From positions 1 through 64,000 of the forward strand of contig NZ_JXJT01000005.1 in assembly GCF_002441885.1 (NCBI RefSeq): a stretch of DNA of 64,000 nucleotides, in the 5' to 3' direction. The stretch is from Pseudolactococcus chungangensis CAU 28 = DSM 22330 (GTDB taxonomy: Bacteria; Bacillota; Bacilli; Lactobacillales; Streptococcaceae). Of the stretch, positions 25,835-35,028 are shown in pieces. The notes beneath the pieces were generated by a model, which ran no database searches, was not told where the DNA came from, and was given only the letters and a program-made list of their open reading frames with translations. A program made the position numbers and the translations under genes. Position 1 is the stretch's first letter. Every line of letters begins with the position of its first letter.

Positions 25835-28450
25835 ATGAAAAAAATGACCTCACAAGAAGTACGTCAAATGTTCCTTGATTTCTTTAAGTCTAAAGGACAT
25901 ACAATTGAACCGTCTGTTAGTTTAGTACCTGTTAATGATCCAACCTTGCTTTGGATTAACTCAGGTGTTGCGACACTTAAAAAATATTTCGATGGTTCAG
26001 TCATTCCTGAAAATCCGCGTATTACCAATGCGCAAAAAGCCATTCGTACCAACGATATTGAAAATGTTGGTAAGACTGCGCGTCACCACACTATGTTTGA
26101 AATGTTAGGTAATTTCTCAATCGGTGACTATTTCCGTAAAGAGGCGATTGAATGGGGCTTTGAATTATTGACGAGTCCTGAGTGGTACGGTTTCCCAGTT
26201 GATAAACTTTACATGACTTATTATCCAGCAGACCAAGATTCTTATAACCGTTGGATTGAAGTTGGTGTATCACCTGACCACTTGATTCCAATCGAAGATA
26301 ACTTCTGGGAAATTGGTGCTGGCCCAAGCGGTCCGGATACTGAGATTTTCTTCGACCGTGGTGAATACTTTGACCCTGAAAATATCGGGATTAAATTACT
26401 GGCTGAAGACATCGAAAATGATCGCTATATTGAAATATGGAATATTGTTCTGAGCCAATTTAACGCAGACCCAAGTGTGCCACGTAGCGAATACAAAGAA
26501 TTACCACATAAAAATATTGATACGGGTATGGGACTTGAGCGTATGGTTGCTGTCATCCAGGGGGCGCATACTAACTTTGAAACAGATTTGTTCATGCCGA
26601 TTATCCGTCAAATCGAGCAGTTGTCTGGTAAAACTTATGACCCTTACGGAAACAATATGAGCTTTAAAGTCATCGCTGACCATATTCGCTCGCTTTCATT
26701 TGCAATCGGTGATGGCGCATTACCAGGTAATGAAGGACGTGGTTATGTCTTGCGTCGTCTCCTGCGTCGTGCTGTCATGCATGGTCGCAAACTCGGCATT
26801 GCGGATACTTTCTTGTATCAACTCGTTAAAATCGTTGGTGAAATCATGCAATCTTACTATCCAGAAGTTTTGGAAAAACGCGAATTCATCGAAAAAATTG
26901 TCAAACGCGAAGAAGAAACTTTTGCGCGGACGATTGATGCGGGTAGCAAACTCTTTGACGAAGTCATCAGCAAACTTAAGGTGGCAAACAAAACAACACT
27001 TGACGGTGCTGATATTTTCAAACTTTACGATACTTATGGTTTCCCAGTTGAATTGACTGAGGAATTGGCAGAAGATGCTGGTTTTACAATTGATCATGCT
27101 GGTTTCGAAGCAGCTATGAAAGCCCAACAAGACCGTGCGCGTGCCGCAGTCGTTAAAGGTGGCTCGATGAATAAACAGTCAGAAGTTCTAACTGCCCTAG
27201 AGGATGCATCAATTTTCTCTTATACAGAAAAAAAACTTTCGTCAAGACTGACTGCCATTGTTCAAGGTGATAAGCGTGTGAAAACGGCTAAAGATACAGC
27301 TCAAGTGGTCTTTGCCGAAACACCGTTTTACGCTGAAATGGGTGGTCAAGTTGCTGACCACGGTGTGATTATGGATGCCGCAGGTGATGTGGTCGCAAAC
27401 GTGACGGATGTGCAGAAAGCGCCTAACGGTCAGCCTTTGCATACGGTTGAGATTTTGACTGAACTCTTTGAAGGGGAAGTTTACAGACTTGCTATCGACC
27501 AAAAACGTCGCAACGGTGTGATTAAAAATCATACAGCTACTCACTTGCTCCATGCTGCCTTGCACAATATCTTGGGAGAGCATGCGACACAGGCTGGTTC
27601 GCTTAATGAAGTCGACTTTTTGCGATTTGACTTTACGCATTTCGCAGCAGTGACAGCTGATGAATTGGCAGAAATTGAACGTCAAGTGAATGAAGAAATC
27701 TGGAATGCCATTGATGTCTTGACCGTTGAGACGGATGTTGCAACGGCTAAAGAAATGGGTGCTATGGCGCTCTTTGGCGAAAAATATGGTAAGGTTGTCC
27801 GTGTGGTAACGATTGGTGACTATTCAGTTGAGCTTTGTGGCGGTACACACGTTGCTAACACGAGTGAGATTGGCCTATTCAAGATTGTCAAAGAAGAAGG
27901 TATTGGGTCAGGGACACGTCGTATTATTGCTGTCACTGGTCAACAAGCCTTTGAAGCTTTCAAAGCACAAGAAGCAATCCTGAAAGATGTGCAAGTTTTG
28001 GTGAAATCGCCACAGGTAAGTCAAGTCGTTGCTAAAGTTGAAAACTTGCAAGCTGAACTCAAGTTAGCTCAAAAAGAAGTTGAGAGTCTTTCAGCTAAAA
28101 TCGCCTCAGCACAGTCTGATGAAATCTTCCAAAATGTTCAAACGGTTAACGGCACAAGCTTTATCGCAGCTAAAGTCACAGCAACAGACGCAGGCGCTTT
28201 GCGTAATCTAGCAGATATTTGGAAACAAAAAAATAGTTCAGATGTTTTGGTGCTTGCGGCTCAAATTGGTGAGAAAGCTAATCTTTTAGTTGCAAGCCAA
28301 GCAAGCGATATTAAAGCAGGCAATGTGGTTAAAGCACTTGCACCATTTATTGATGGCCGCGGTGGCGGTAAACCAGATATGGCAATGGCTGGTGGAACAA
28401 AACCCGCTGGTATTGCTGAGTTACTTGAAAATGTTGGGGTTAATTTGTAA
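25835..28450 (+). CDS. alaS: Alanyl-tRNA synthetase
   Basis: AlaS charges tRNA-Ala and corrects mischarged serine or glycine. The 871 residues contain the class II core (motif with [18 protein letters not shown]), the editing domain with [11 protein letters not shown] (about residues 566-576) and CGGTH (from residue 668), whose His and Cys bind zinc, and the C-terminal oligomerisation part ending [12 protein letters not shown]. It lies 25 bases after the LURP gene and would share the T-box. The ribosome binding site is weak (AGAAAG). Confidence 0.97.
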   Translation: MKKMTSQEVRQMFLDFFKSKGHTIEPSVSLVPVNDPTLLWINSGVATLKKYFDGSVIPENPRITNAQKAIRTNDIENVGKTARHHTMFEMLGNFSIGDYFRKEAIEWGFELLTSPEWYGFPVDKLYMTYYPADQDSYNRWIEVGVSPDHLIPIEDNFWEIGAGPSGPDTEIFFDRGEYFDPENIGIKLLAEDIENDRYIEIWNIVLSQFNADPSVPRSEYKELPHKNIDTGMGLERMVAVIQGAHTNFETDLFMPIIRQIEQLSGKTYDPYGNNMSFKVIADHIRSLSFAIGDGALPGNEGRGYVLRRLLRRAVMHGRKLGIADTFLYQLVKIVGEIMQSYYPEVLEKREFIEKIVKREEETFARTIDAGSKLFDEVISKLKVANKTTLDGADIFKLYDTYGFPVELTEELAEDAGFTIDHAGFEAAMKAQQDRARAAVVKGGSMNKQSEVLTALEDASIFSYTEKKLSSRLTAIVQGDKRVKTAKDTAQVVFAETPFYAEMGGQVADHGVIMDAAGDVVANVTDVQKAPNGQPLHTVEILTELFEGEVYRLAIDQKRRNGVIKNHTATHLLHAALHNILGEHATQAGSLNEVDFLRFDFTHFAAVTADELAEIERQVNEEIWNAIDVLTVETDVATAKEMGAMALFGEKYGKVVRVVTIGDYSVELCGGTHVANTSEIGLFKIVKEEGIGSGTRRIIAVTGQQAFEAFKAQEAILKDVQVLVKSPQVSQVVAKVENLQAELKLAQKEVESLSAKIASAQSDEIFQNVQTVNGTSFIAAKVTATDAGALRNLADIWKQKNSSDVLVLAAQIGEKANLLVASQASDIKAGNVVKALAPFIDGRGGGKPDMAMAGGTKPAGIAELLENVGVNL

Positions 28451-28482
28451 GTTATTCTTATATTTTATTGGCTCGGTGAATA

Positions 28483-28526
28483 TACAAAAAATCATCTCAA
28501 TTTAAATTATGAGATGACTTTTTGTA
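28483..28526. terminator. Bidirectional terminator after alaS
   Basis: TCATCTCA (28492-28499) pairs with TGAGATGA (28510-28517), flanked by A5 and T5 runs that extend the stem. Confidence 0.85.
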
Positions 28527-28577
28527 TAAAATGATCCGAGTAGCTTCGCCAAGTGCTTTAATTTTCCAACATAGTTC

Positions 28578-28795
28578 TCAATAATCTGAATTGAAAGATT
28601 GAAATTCTAGGGTATCTATTTTAATTGTATTTAATTTGACCTAGATGATAATTCGATTTCTGGGTGAGTCAATATTAATTTTTTTGAATAAAACATCATG
28701 ATAGTTTTTTAATTGCTCAACTGGCATTGCTGCTGTAAAAGTAAAAGTCACTTTAGCATCCTCATTATCTCATCTTTTTAATTTGAAACTTTTCT
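28578..28795 (-). pseudogene. Decayed hypothetical gene
   Basis: The minus strand reads DNEDAKVTFTFTAAMPVEQL then KNYHDVLFKKINIDSPRN up to a TAG (28641-28643), and continues as KLNTIKIDTLEFQSF. A frameshift separates this from a possible start upstream. The family is not recognised. Confidence 0.35.
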
Positions 28796-28888
28796 AGCTT
28801 GATATTAGTATGTCATATATACATGCGTTATAAAAAATGTGTTTTGTCTTTATCGTGTATATAAACGTTTTCTTTTTGAGGGGGACTA

Positions 28889-29060
28889 TGAAACAATATT
28901 TGTTGTCACATTCATACTGTTAGCTAATTTTTCAGTAAAGAGAGGCTTATGTTTTGTGGGATTATTGGCTGGAGGGTCTAATAAAATATCAAGATATAAT
29001 CAACCTGGAACGAAACATAGTGTACAAGTTGCGTATGCGGATATCCAATGGAATAATTAA
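28889..29060 (+). pseudogene. Secreted-peptide remnant, possibly lactococcin-972-like
   Basis: GAGGGGGAC precedes an ATG at 28889 whose frame (MKQYLL) is closed after 11 codons. One base over, the frame continues as a signal-peptide-like TFILLANFSV, then GLLAGGSNKISRYNQPGTKH and SVQVAYADIQWNN. Rejoined, it is an exported peptide of about 56 residues. The Y-x(5)-KHS segment recalls lactococcin 972-type bacteriocins, but it lacks the GGTW start and later part, so the identity is speculative. Confidence 0.3.
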
Positions 29061-29171
29061 GCACTAGGTATTATTCTAATATAAAAATGTTAGCGTCTAG
29101 TTTTCTTTTGAGTCTTTGGTTAATTTGTTTTCCATGTCTGTTTTGTAATTGTTGACAAGCTTTAAAAATCA

Positions 29172-29969
29172 TCAGCAACCATTTTCCTGCAAGAAGGTCA
29201 AGAGGACGTGGTTCGTTTCATCTGGGCTTTCAGCATAAGGTAAGTGGCCTGCGCCTTTAACTAGAAAGCTTTGCGCGTGTTGGGCGGTCTCGACATAATA
29301 GGTCGTTAATTGCGTTGGGAAAAGTGGCGATAGCTCACCTGAAACAAATAAAATAGGTCGTGTGGTTTGCTTGAGCACATCTCGGTAATCCTTGGTTAGT
29401 AGGTCAAGCAATAAAGGCTCGGTTTGCTCAAATTTAAAAACTTGATTGCCCCGCATCATCTTGCGCAATAAATCTGTGTTGATTTTCTTTTTAATCAATG
29501 AGAGACTCGCCAAAATCGTATTGGCCTCAGTGATGGTCTGCCAAGTCAAGCCGTACATACCAAGCTGCCATTCAGATGTATTAATCGGTTTCGGGCTACT
29601 ATCTATAAAAGTAACGCTTTTGACATCATGCTCACCAAATAAACTGATGTACTCAAAAGCAACCCCACACCCCATCGAGTGGCTGATGATATGGTAGCTT
29701 TTAAGGCCTAGTAAGTTAACCATTTCTTTAATATCTTTTGCCAAACGACTCATGCGTAGCCCAGAAATAACATCGGCATTTTTTCCGTGACCACGTTTAT
29801 CAAGATGAAGACACCTAAAACCACTTTGACTCAAAAAATCCGTTTGTGCAGACCAACTGTATTCATGCCCAGAATAGCCTGCGATAAAAATAATCGGTGT
29901 CCCCTCGCCAACGCTTGAAAACTCTAGTGTTACACCGTCACTTGTCTTAAAATTCAATTCGATTTCCAC
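29172..29969 (-). CDS. Alpha/beta hydrolase
   Basis: This 265-residue soluble hydrolase has the nucleophile elbow SHSMG with its serine at residue 98, an oxyanion-loop region IFIAGYSGHEYSW, and the catalytic histidine in GHLP (about residue 242). AAGGTGG lies just before its ATG. It is transcribed alone. The family covers esterases, haloperoxidase-like enzymes and dehalogenases, so the substrate is unknown. Confidence 0.9.
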   Translation of the reverse strand: MEIELNFKTSDGVTLEFSSVGEGTPIIFIAGYSGHEYSWSAQTDFLSQSGFRCLHLDKRGHGKNADVISGLRMSRLAKDIKEMVNLLGLKSYHIISHSMGCGVAFEYISLFGEHDVKSVTFIDSSPKPINTSEWQLGMYGLTWQTITEANTILASLSLIKKKINTDLLRKMMRGNQVFKFEQTEPLLLDLLTKDYRDVLKQTTRPILFVSGELSPLFPTQLTTYYVETAQHAQSFLVKGAGHLPYAESPDETNHVLLTFLQENGC

Positions 29970-30201
29970 CTTATATTTAGTCGTATATTCATTATAAACA
30001 AAAAGGTTGATTAATTTCCAGTCAAATTAGTTGAAAAATTAATGAAAACATTGAATAATAGAACATGGAAAGCGATTTCAAGTCATCGTTTGGTATCATG
30101 CTGAAAAGCTCCGATAGAGCGAAGTTATTAACTCATATATGAGAAGATGACAGATGCTCTGCAAATGTATTTGAAGTCAAAATAAATAGGGGGATTAGTT
30201 A
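29970..30201. other. Divergent intergenic region before lplA
   Basis: It separates the hydrolase (minus) from lplA (plus). It holds a near-consensus cre site at 30067-30080; no clear -35/-10 pair stands out. GGGGG at 30189-30193 precedes the lplA start. Confidence 0.5.
30067..30080 (+). promoter_or_regulatory. Catabolite-responsive element (cre) before lplA
   Basis: GGAAAGCGATTTCA matches the CcpA cre consensus TGWAAGCGNTWWCA at 13 of 14 positions; only the first base differs. Confidence 0.5.
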
Positions 30202-31185
30202 ATGCGATATTTTGTAAATAAAAACAGGACTGCACCATTCAACATCGCGATGGATGAATGGTTACTGACTCATTTAAAACCGGAGGCACCTGTTTTTACT
30301 TTATGGCAAAATAACAATGCGGTCATCGTCGGTAAACATCAAAATACCTATGAAGAAGTCAACGAAGCCGTTGTCAAAGAAAAAGACATTGAAGTTATCC
30401 GCCGTGTTACAGGTGGAGGTGCTGTTTACCATGATTTGGGAAATTTAAATTTCACCTTTATCATTCCGGTTGCAAGACCTGAAGATGTGGACTGGAAAGT
30501 TTTCGTCCAGCCTGTTGTGGATGCCCTTCATAAATTAGGCATTCCAGTAGAAATTACCGGTCGTAACGACTTAATCTTAGACGGTAAAAAAATCAGTGGT
30601 AACGCGCAACGTTATCAAGACGGCTACTTAATGCATCATGGCACACTCATGTTTGATGTGGATGTTGAAACCATGGTGCGTGTCTTGAACGTGAGCGATG
30701 AAAAATTCATTTCGAAAGCTGTTAAAAGTGTCAGAAGTCGTGTCGGCAGTATCAAACAATACGCGCTAGACTTAACATTAGAAGATTTTCAAGCAGCATT
30801 GACTGATGAATTGAGTCGCAATGGTCAAGACCAACCGATTCAATTAACTGAAACACAATTAAACGAAATCAAAACGCTAGAAAAAGAAAAATTCTCAACT
30901 TGGGAATGGAACTACGGTGAAAGTCCTGCCTTTAACTACCATGCACATGAAAAATTTGCAGGTGGTATCTTAGATATTAAAGCAGACATTGTCCAAGGAG
31001 TCATTCAAGACATCCACTTTGGTGGTGATTTCTTGGGTGTGGAAGATATCGAGAGATTGGTCCCACAACTCATCGGTGTGCCATTTGAAGAAGCAACCAT
31101 TCGGGATATTTTGGTTCAAAATCAAGATAAAAAATATTTCGGTACGATTTCAAATGACGAAGTGCTGTCACTCATCAACGACTGA
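30202..31185 (+). CDS. lplA: Lipoate-protein ligase A
   Basis: LplA attaches free lipoate, via lipoyl-AMP, to the lysine of E2 subunits. The 327 residues include RRVTGGGAVYHDLGNLNFTF (about residues 72-91) and the adenylate-binding GRNDLILDGKKISGNAQ (about residues 121-137) with the catalytic lysine. The C-terminal accessory domain is present, so this is a full-length scavenging enzyme. It is directly upstream of pdhABCD, whose E2 is the natural substrate. Confidence 0.95.
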   Translation: MRYFVNKNRTAPFNIAMDEWLLTHLKPEAPVFTLWQNNNAVIVGKHQNTYEEVNEAVVKEKDIEVIRRVTGGGAVYHDLGNLNFTFIIPVARPEDVDWKVFVQPVVDALHKLGIPVEITGRNDLILDGKKISGNAQRYQDGYLMHHGTLMFDVDVETMVRVLNVSDEKFISKAVKSVRSRVGSIKQYALDLTLEDFQAALTDELSRNGQDQPIQLTETQLNEIKTLEKEKFSTWEWNYGESPAFNYHAHEKFAGGILDIKADIVQGVIQDIHFGGDFLGVEDIERLVPQLIGVPFEEATIRDILVQNQDKKYFGTISNDEVLSLIND

Positions 31186-31215
31186 TAGCTACAACACGCA
31201 AGTACGATACTCAGG

Positions 31216-31354
31216 TACCTAAAAAAGGAAACACAACTTTTGAGCTGATTTTTGTCAGTTTTAGGCAATAAGTTGAAAGCATACTGGGGTACAGTAAGAC
31301 TTATTAACGACAAAATGGCGAAAATCAGCCAAAAGTGTTTTCATTTTTTAGGTA
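31216..31354. repeat. 139-bp near-perfect palindromic element (MITE-like)
   Basis: The left arm (31216-31254) and right arm (31318-31354) are inverted copies of each other with only a few mismatches and short bulges. The outer ends are TACCTAAAAAA and TTTTTTAGGTA. Inside, AATAAGT (31268-31274) pairs with ACTTATT (31299-31305), and ACTG with CAGT near the centre, so the whole unit can fold into one long hairpin. It encodes nothing. It may be a miniature mobile element or a leader structure of the pdh operon. Confidence 0.6.
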
Positions 31355-31382
31355 TTTGGGTATATATTAGAGGAGGCAAAGA

Positions 31383-32495
31383 ATGACGAGCCAAGCATTA
31401 GAAATTTTAAATTTCGAACAACAATTGCAAGTACAAGATGATAGCTTTAAAGCATTAAGCGTCTTGGATAAAGATGGAAACATCATCGACGAAGCTGGAT
31501 TTGAAGCAGCTGAATTATCAGATGACAAATTGGTTGAACTTATGAAACGCATGATCAAACAATTGGTCCTCAATGAACGTAGTGTCAAGTTAGCCAAACA
31601 AGGTCGACTTGGTTTTGTAGCACCTACACGTGGACAAGAAGCCAGTCAAACAGCGACAAGTTTCGCCTTTAACGATGCAGATTACTTGATGCCAGGTTAC
31701 CGTGATATTCCCCAAATGATCCACAAGGGTTTCCCAATCTACAAAGCCTTTCTCTGGAGTCGTGGACATCACGAAGGTAACTTGATGGAAGGCATCAACA
31801 CTTGGTTCCCACAAATCATTATCGGCGCACAATTTGTCGAAGCAGCTGGTATTGGTCTTGGCATGAAAAAACGTCAACTGGATGCTTGTGCTTATACGTA
31901 CACAGGTGATGGTGGGTCATCACAAGGCGATACTTATGAAGGGATGAATATTGCTGGTGCTTTTAAAGCAAATGCTGTCTTCATCATCCAAAATAATGGC
32001 TATGCCATTTCAACACCACGTAAAGTTCAAACAGCAGCAACACACTTAGCCTCTAAAGGTTGGGGTGCAGGTATTCCAAGTATCGTCGTTGACGGGATGG
32101 ATGCCATCGCTTGTTACCTCGCGGCTAAAAAAGCGCGTGAATGGACAGTAGCTGGAAATGGTCCCGTTCTTATTGAGACCTTGACAGACCGCCTTGAACC
32201 ACATTCAATGAGTGGTGACGATCCATTACGTTACCGAACAAAAGAATCTATTGAAGAATGGCAAAAACTTGAGCCGCTCATCCGCATGCGTATCTTCCTA
32301 GAAAACAAAAATCTCTGGAGCGAAGCGATTGAATCAGAGTACAAAGAGGAAGTGAATGCAGAAATCGACGACGCTGTGAAAAAAGCTGATAACGTTCAAA
32401 AACAAAAAGTGTCGGAATTTATTGAAACGACTTTTGAGCAACCAGGTTTTGTACAAGCAGAACAAATCGAAAAATTTAGAGAGGCGGGCAAATAA
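31383..32495 (+). CDS. pdhA: Pyruvate dehydrogenase E1 alpha subunit
   Basis: This 370-residue subunit forms, with PdhB, the thiamine diphosphate enzyme that decarboxylates pyruvate. The cofactor motif GDG (residues 175-177), 26 residues, then NN (204-205) is exact. The phosphorylation-loop-like segment ending RYRTKE is also present. GAGGAGG gives a strong ribosome binding site. It begins 29 bases after the palindromic element and abuts pdhB directly. Confidence 0.97.
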   Translation: MTSQALEILNFEQQLQVQDDSFKALSVLDKDGNIIDEAGFEAAELSDDKLVELMKRMIKQLVLNERSVKLAKQGRLGFVAPTRGQEASQTATSFAFNDADYLMPGYRDIPQMIHKGFPIYKAFLWSRGHHEGNLMEGINTWFPQIIIGAQFVEAAGIGLGMKKRQLDACAYTYTGDGGSSQGDTYEGMNIAGAFKANAVFIIQNNGYAISTPRKVQTAATHLASKGWGAGIPSIVVDGMDAIACYLAAKKAREWTVAGNGPVLIETLTDRLEPHSMSGDDPLRYRTKESIEEWQKLEPLIRMRIFLENKNLWSEAIESEYKEEVNAEIDDAVKKADNVQKQKVSEFIETTFEQPGFVQAEQIEKFREAGK

Positions 32496-33476
32496 ATGGC
32501 AGTCAAAACATATATCGCAGCGATAACAGAAGCGTTAGACTTGGCACTTGAAAAAGACGAAAATGTCCTCATTTTCGGCGAAGATGTCGGTAAAAATGGT
32601 GGTGTTTTCCGAGCGACAGAAGGTTTAAACCAAAAATATGGAGACGAACGTGTCTTTGATACACCCTTAGCAGAAAGTGCTATCGGTGGTTTAGCAATCG
32701 GTTTGACAACACAAAACTTCCGCCCAATTATGGAAATCCAATTTTTTGGTTTCATCTTTGAAGTGATGGACTCACTTTCAGGTCAAATGGCACGGAATCG
32801 TTTCCGTTTCCACGGCACTCGTGAATTTCCAATTGTTGTTCGTGCACCTTACGGTGGTGGCACACATACACCAGAAATGCACGCGGATAACTTGGAAGGT
32901 TTGATGGCTCAAACACCAGGTTTGCGTGTTGTGATGCCAAGTAACCCAGCAGATGCTAAAGGTCTCTTACTATCAGCAATTGAATCCAATGATCCAGTCG
33001 TTTACCTAGAAAACCTCAAACTATATCGTTCAATCAAAGGTGAAGTGCCAGAGGGCTACTACACAACACCTTTAGATAAAGCAGCAGTTGCTAAAGCAGG
33101 TGAAGACATCTCCATTATTACCTATGGTGGTTTGGTACCGGTTTGTTTGAAGGCAGCAGAAATGCTTGAAAAAGAAGGAATTAATGCTGAAGTTATCGAC
33201 TTACGAACAGTGAGCCCATTGGACATTGAAACAATCGGTAAATCAGTTGAAAAAACTGGTCGTGTTGTTGTGGCTCAAGAAGCACAACGTCAAGCAGGGA
33301 TTGGCAGTGCTGTCATGGCAGAAATTTCTGAGCGTTTCATCATGAGCTTGGAAGCGCCAATTGGTCGTGTTTCTGCACCAGATAGTGTTTACCCATTCGG
33401 TGCAGCTGAAAATGACTGGTTGCCACAAGTTGATGACGTGATTAACTCAGTTAAAAATGTTTTATCTTTTGAATAA
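32496..33476 (+). CDS. pdhB: Pyruvate dehydrogenase E1 beta subunit
   Basis: This 326-residue subunit completes the E1 heterotetramer. Typical segments are [28 protein letters not shown] and the C-terminal VDDVINSVK. It starts immediately after the pdhA stop. Downstream, a 216-base gap with a terminator-like hairpin and repeat modules separates it from pdhC, an unusual break inside the operon. Confidence 0.97.
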   Translation: MAVKTYIAAITEALDLALEKDENVLIFGEDVGKNGGVFRATEGLNQKYGDERVFDTPLAESAIGGLAIGLTTQNFRPIMEIQFFGFIFEVMDSLSGQMARNRFRFHGTREFPIVVRAPYGGGTHTPEMHADNLEGLMAQTPGLRVVMPSNPADAKGLLLSAIESNDPVVYLENLKLYRSIKGEVPEGYYTTPLDKAAVAKAGEDISIITYGGLVPVCLKAAEMLEKEGINAEVIDLRTVSPLDIETIGKSVEKTGRVVVAQEAQRQAGIGSAVMAEISERFIMSLEAPIGRVSAPDSVYPFGAAENDWLPQVDDVINSVKNVLSFE

Positions 33477-33692
33477 ATAAAAAGGATTAAACTGCGCTTA
33501 ACGCCTTATGAAAATAGGCAATCACACAGTTCGGAGTTTATGCCAGTTCTGTGATTAATCTTTTTCACTATAGCATTATAGTTGCCACTTCAGTGGCTTA
33601 TGGAAAAGCTATTGACAACGTGCCTTGGCGATTTATCGCTTAGACGTTGACAGGCGTTGCGGTTTATAAACTAAACTAGAGGGAGTAGTAAA
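33477..33692 (+). other. pdhB-pdhC gap: attenuator-like hairpin plus repeat modules
   Basis: The first part holds AATCACACAG/CTGTGATT followed by AATC and five T, with outer arms AAAAAGGATTAA and TTAATCTTTTT. The second part (33581-33651) is copy A of the hairpin module also found in the fab operon; a partial copy lies at 33499-33525. No gene is present. Confidence 0.6.
33581..33651 (+). repeat. Hairpin repeat module, copy A
   Basis: This 71-base unit contains stem GCCACT/AGTGGC, the linker CTTATGGAAAAGCTATTGAC, and stem GCGAT/ATCGC. It is about 75 percent identical without gaps to copy B at 43044-43114. In stem 1 two base pairs differ in both strands at once. Confidence 0.6.
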
Positions 33693-35024
33693 ATGACAGA
33701 AATTTTTCGGATGCCAGACGTTGGTGAGGGCATGCACGAAGGAGAGATTGCTAGCTGGTTAGTAAAAGTTGGTGATACGATTAAAGTAGATGATGCCATA
33801 GCAGAAATTCAAAATGATAAATTGCTACAAGAAATTTTATCACCTTACAGCGGTAAAATTACAAAATTATTCGTTGAAGCGGGAACAGTCGTTGAAGTTG
33901 GCGCACCGCTGATCGAATTTGATGGTGATGGCTCGGGCTCTAGTGCAGGCGATGCAATACCTGCACCAGCAGCAAGTGAACCCATAGCAGAAGCAGCGCC
34001 AGCTGCACCTGCACCAATTGCGGCAATCAACGAAGCTGTTGCTCAAGAGGCAACAGTGCTAGTTGAAGGTAAGACAGCACCAGTCATTGCTGGTAAAGTC
34101 CGTGCTATGCCAACAGTTCGTCGTTTTGCACGTCAAAATAACATTGATTTGACAACCGTCACGGCAACAGGTCGTCACGGTAACTTGACTTTAGACGATG
34201 TGAAGAATGCCTTGAACGGCACAGGTGTGGTACCAACACCAGTAGAAGTTGAAGTAGCACCAGTTACTGAGCCAGCAGCGGTTGCCTCTACTTCGGCAGT
34301 CCCAGCCAACACACCAGCTGAAAAAGCAGGTCGGGTTCCAATGACACCAATCAGAAAAGCGATTGCGCGTAACATGACAAGTCAAAAACAAAATGTCCCA
34401 CATGTGACTTTGTTTGAGCAAGTTGAAGTCTCTAAATTGATGGCACACCGTGCGACATTTAAAGATATAGCTTTGCAACAAGATGTGAAATTGACATACA
34501 TGGCATATGTTGCCAAAGCCTTGGCAGCATTAGTGAAACGTTTCCCTGATTTGAATGCGCATGTAGATATGGCAAAATCAGAAATCGTTTACCCAGAAGC
34601 CATCCATGTTGGAATTGCAGTTGATACACCAAACGGTTTATTTGTACCAGTTGTTAAACATGCAGATCAAAAATCAATCCTTGCGATTGCTAAAGAAATC
34701 GCAGATTTAGCAGTCCGTGCGCGTGATGGTAAATTAACACCGGATGTAGCTTCAGGTTCAACAATCACCATTTCAAACATTGGTAGCGCAAGAGGTAACT
34801 GGTTTACCCCTGTTATCAACGTCAATGAAGCGGCAATACTAGGTTTGGGCACCATTGCCAAAGAGCCAATCGTTAATGAAGCAGGTGAAATCGTCGTAGG
34901 CAACATGATGAAATTATCATTATCATTCGACCACCGTCTCATCGATGGGATGTTGGCACAAAGCGCCATGAATGATTTGAAAAAAATGCTTAATGATCCA
35001 GCATATATGCTGATGGAGGTTTAA
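33693..35024 (+). CDS. pdhC: Dihydrolipoamide acetyltransferase (PDH E2)
   Basis: E2 forms the core of the complex and transfers the acetyl group to CoA. The 443 residues hold one lipoyl domain with the modified lysine in QNDKLLQ (K43), an Ala/Pro-rich linker, a subunit-binding domain (AMPTVRRFARQNNIDL), a second linker, and the catalytic domain with SFDHRLIDG (His about residue 413). The single lipoyl domain is simpler than the multi-domain E2s of some relatives. GAGGGAG precedes the start. pdhD follows after four bases. Confidence 0.97.
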   Translation: MTEIFRMPDVGEGMHEGEIASWLVKVGDTIKVDDAIAEIQNDKLLQEILSPYSGKITKLFVEAGTVVEVGAPLIEFDGDGSGSSAGDAIPAPAASEPIAEAAPAAPAPIAAINEAVAQEATVLVEGKTAPVIAGKVRAMPTVRRFARQNNIDLTTVTATGRHGNLTLDDVKNALNGTGVVPTPVEVEVAPVTEPAAVASTSAVPANTPAEKAGRVPMTPIRKAIARNMTSQKQNVPHVTLFEQVEVSKLMAHRATFKDIALQQDVKLTYMAYVAKALAALVKRFPDLNAHVDMAKSEIVYPEAIHVGIAVDTPNGLFVPVVKHADQKSILAIAKEIADLAVRARDGKLTPDVASGSTITISNIGSARGNWFTPVINVNEAAILGLGTIAKEPIVNEAGEIVVGNMMKLSLSFDHRLIDGMLAQSAMNDLKKMLNDPAYMLMEV

Positions 35025-35028
35025 TGTA

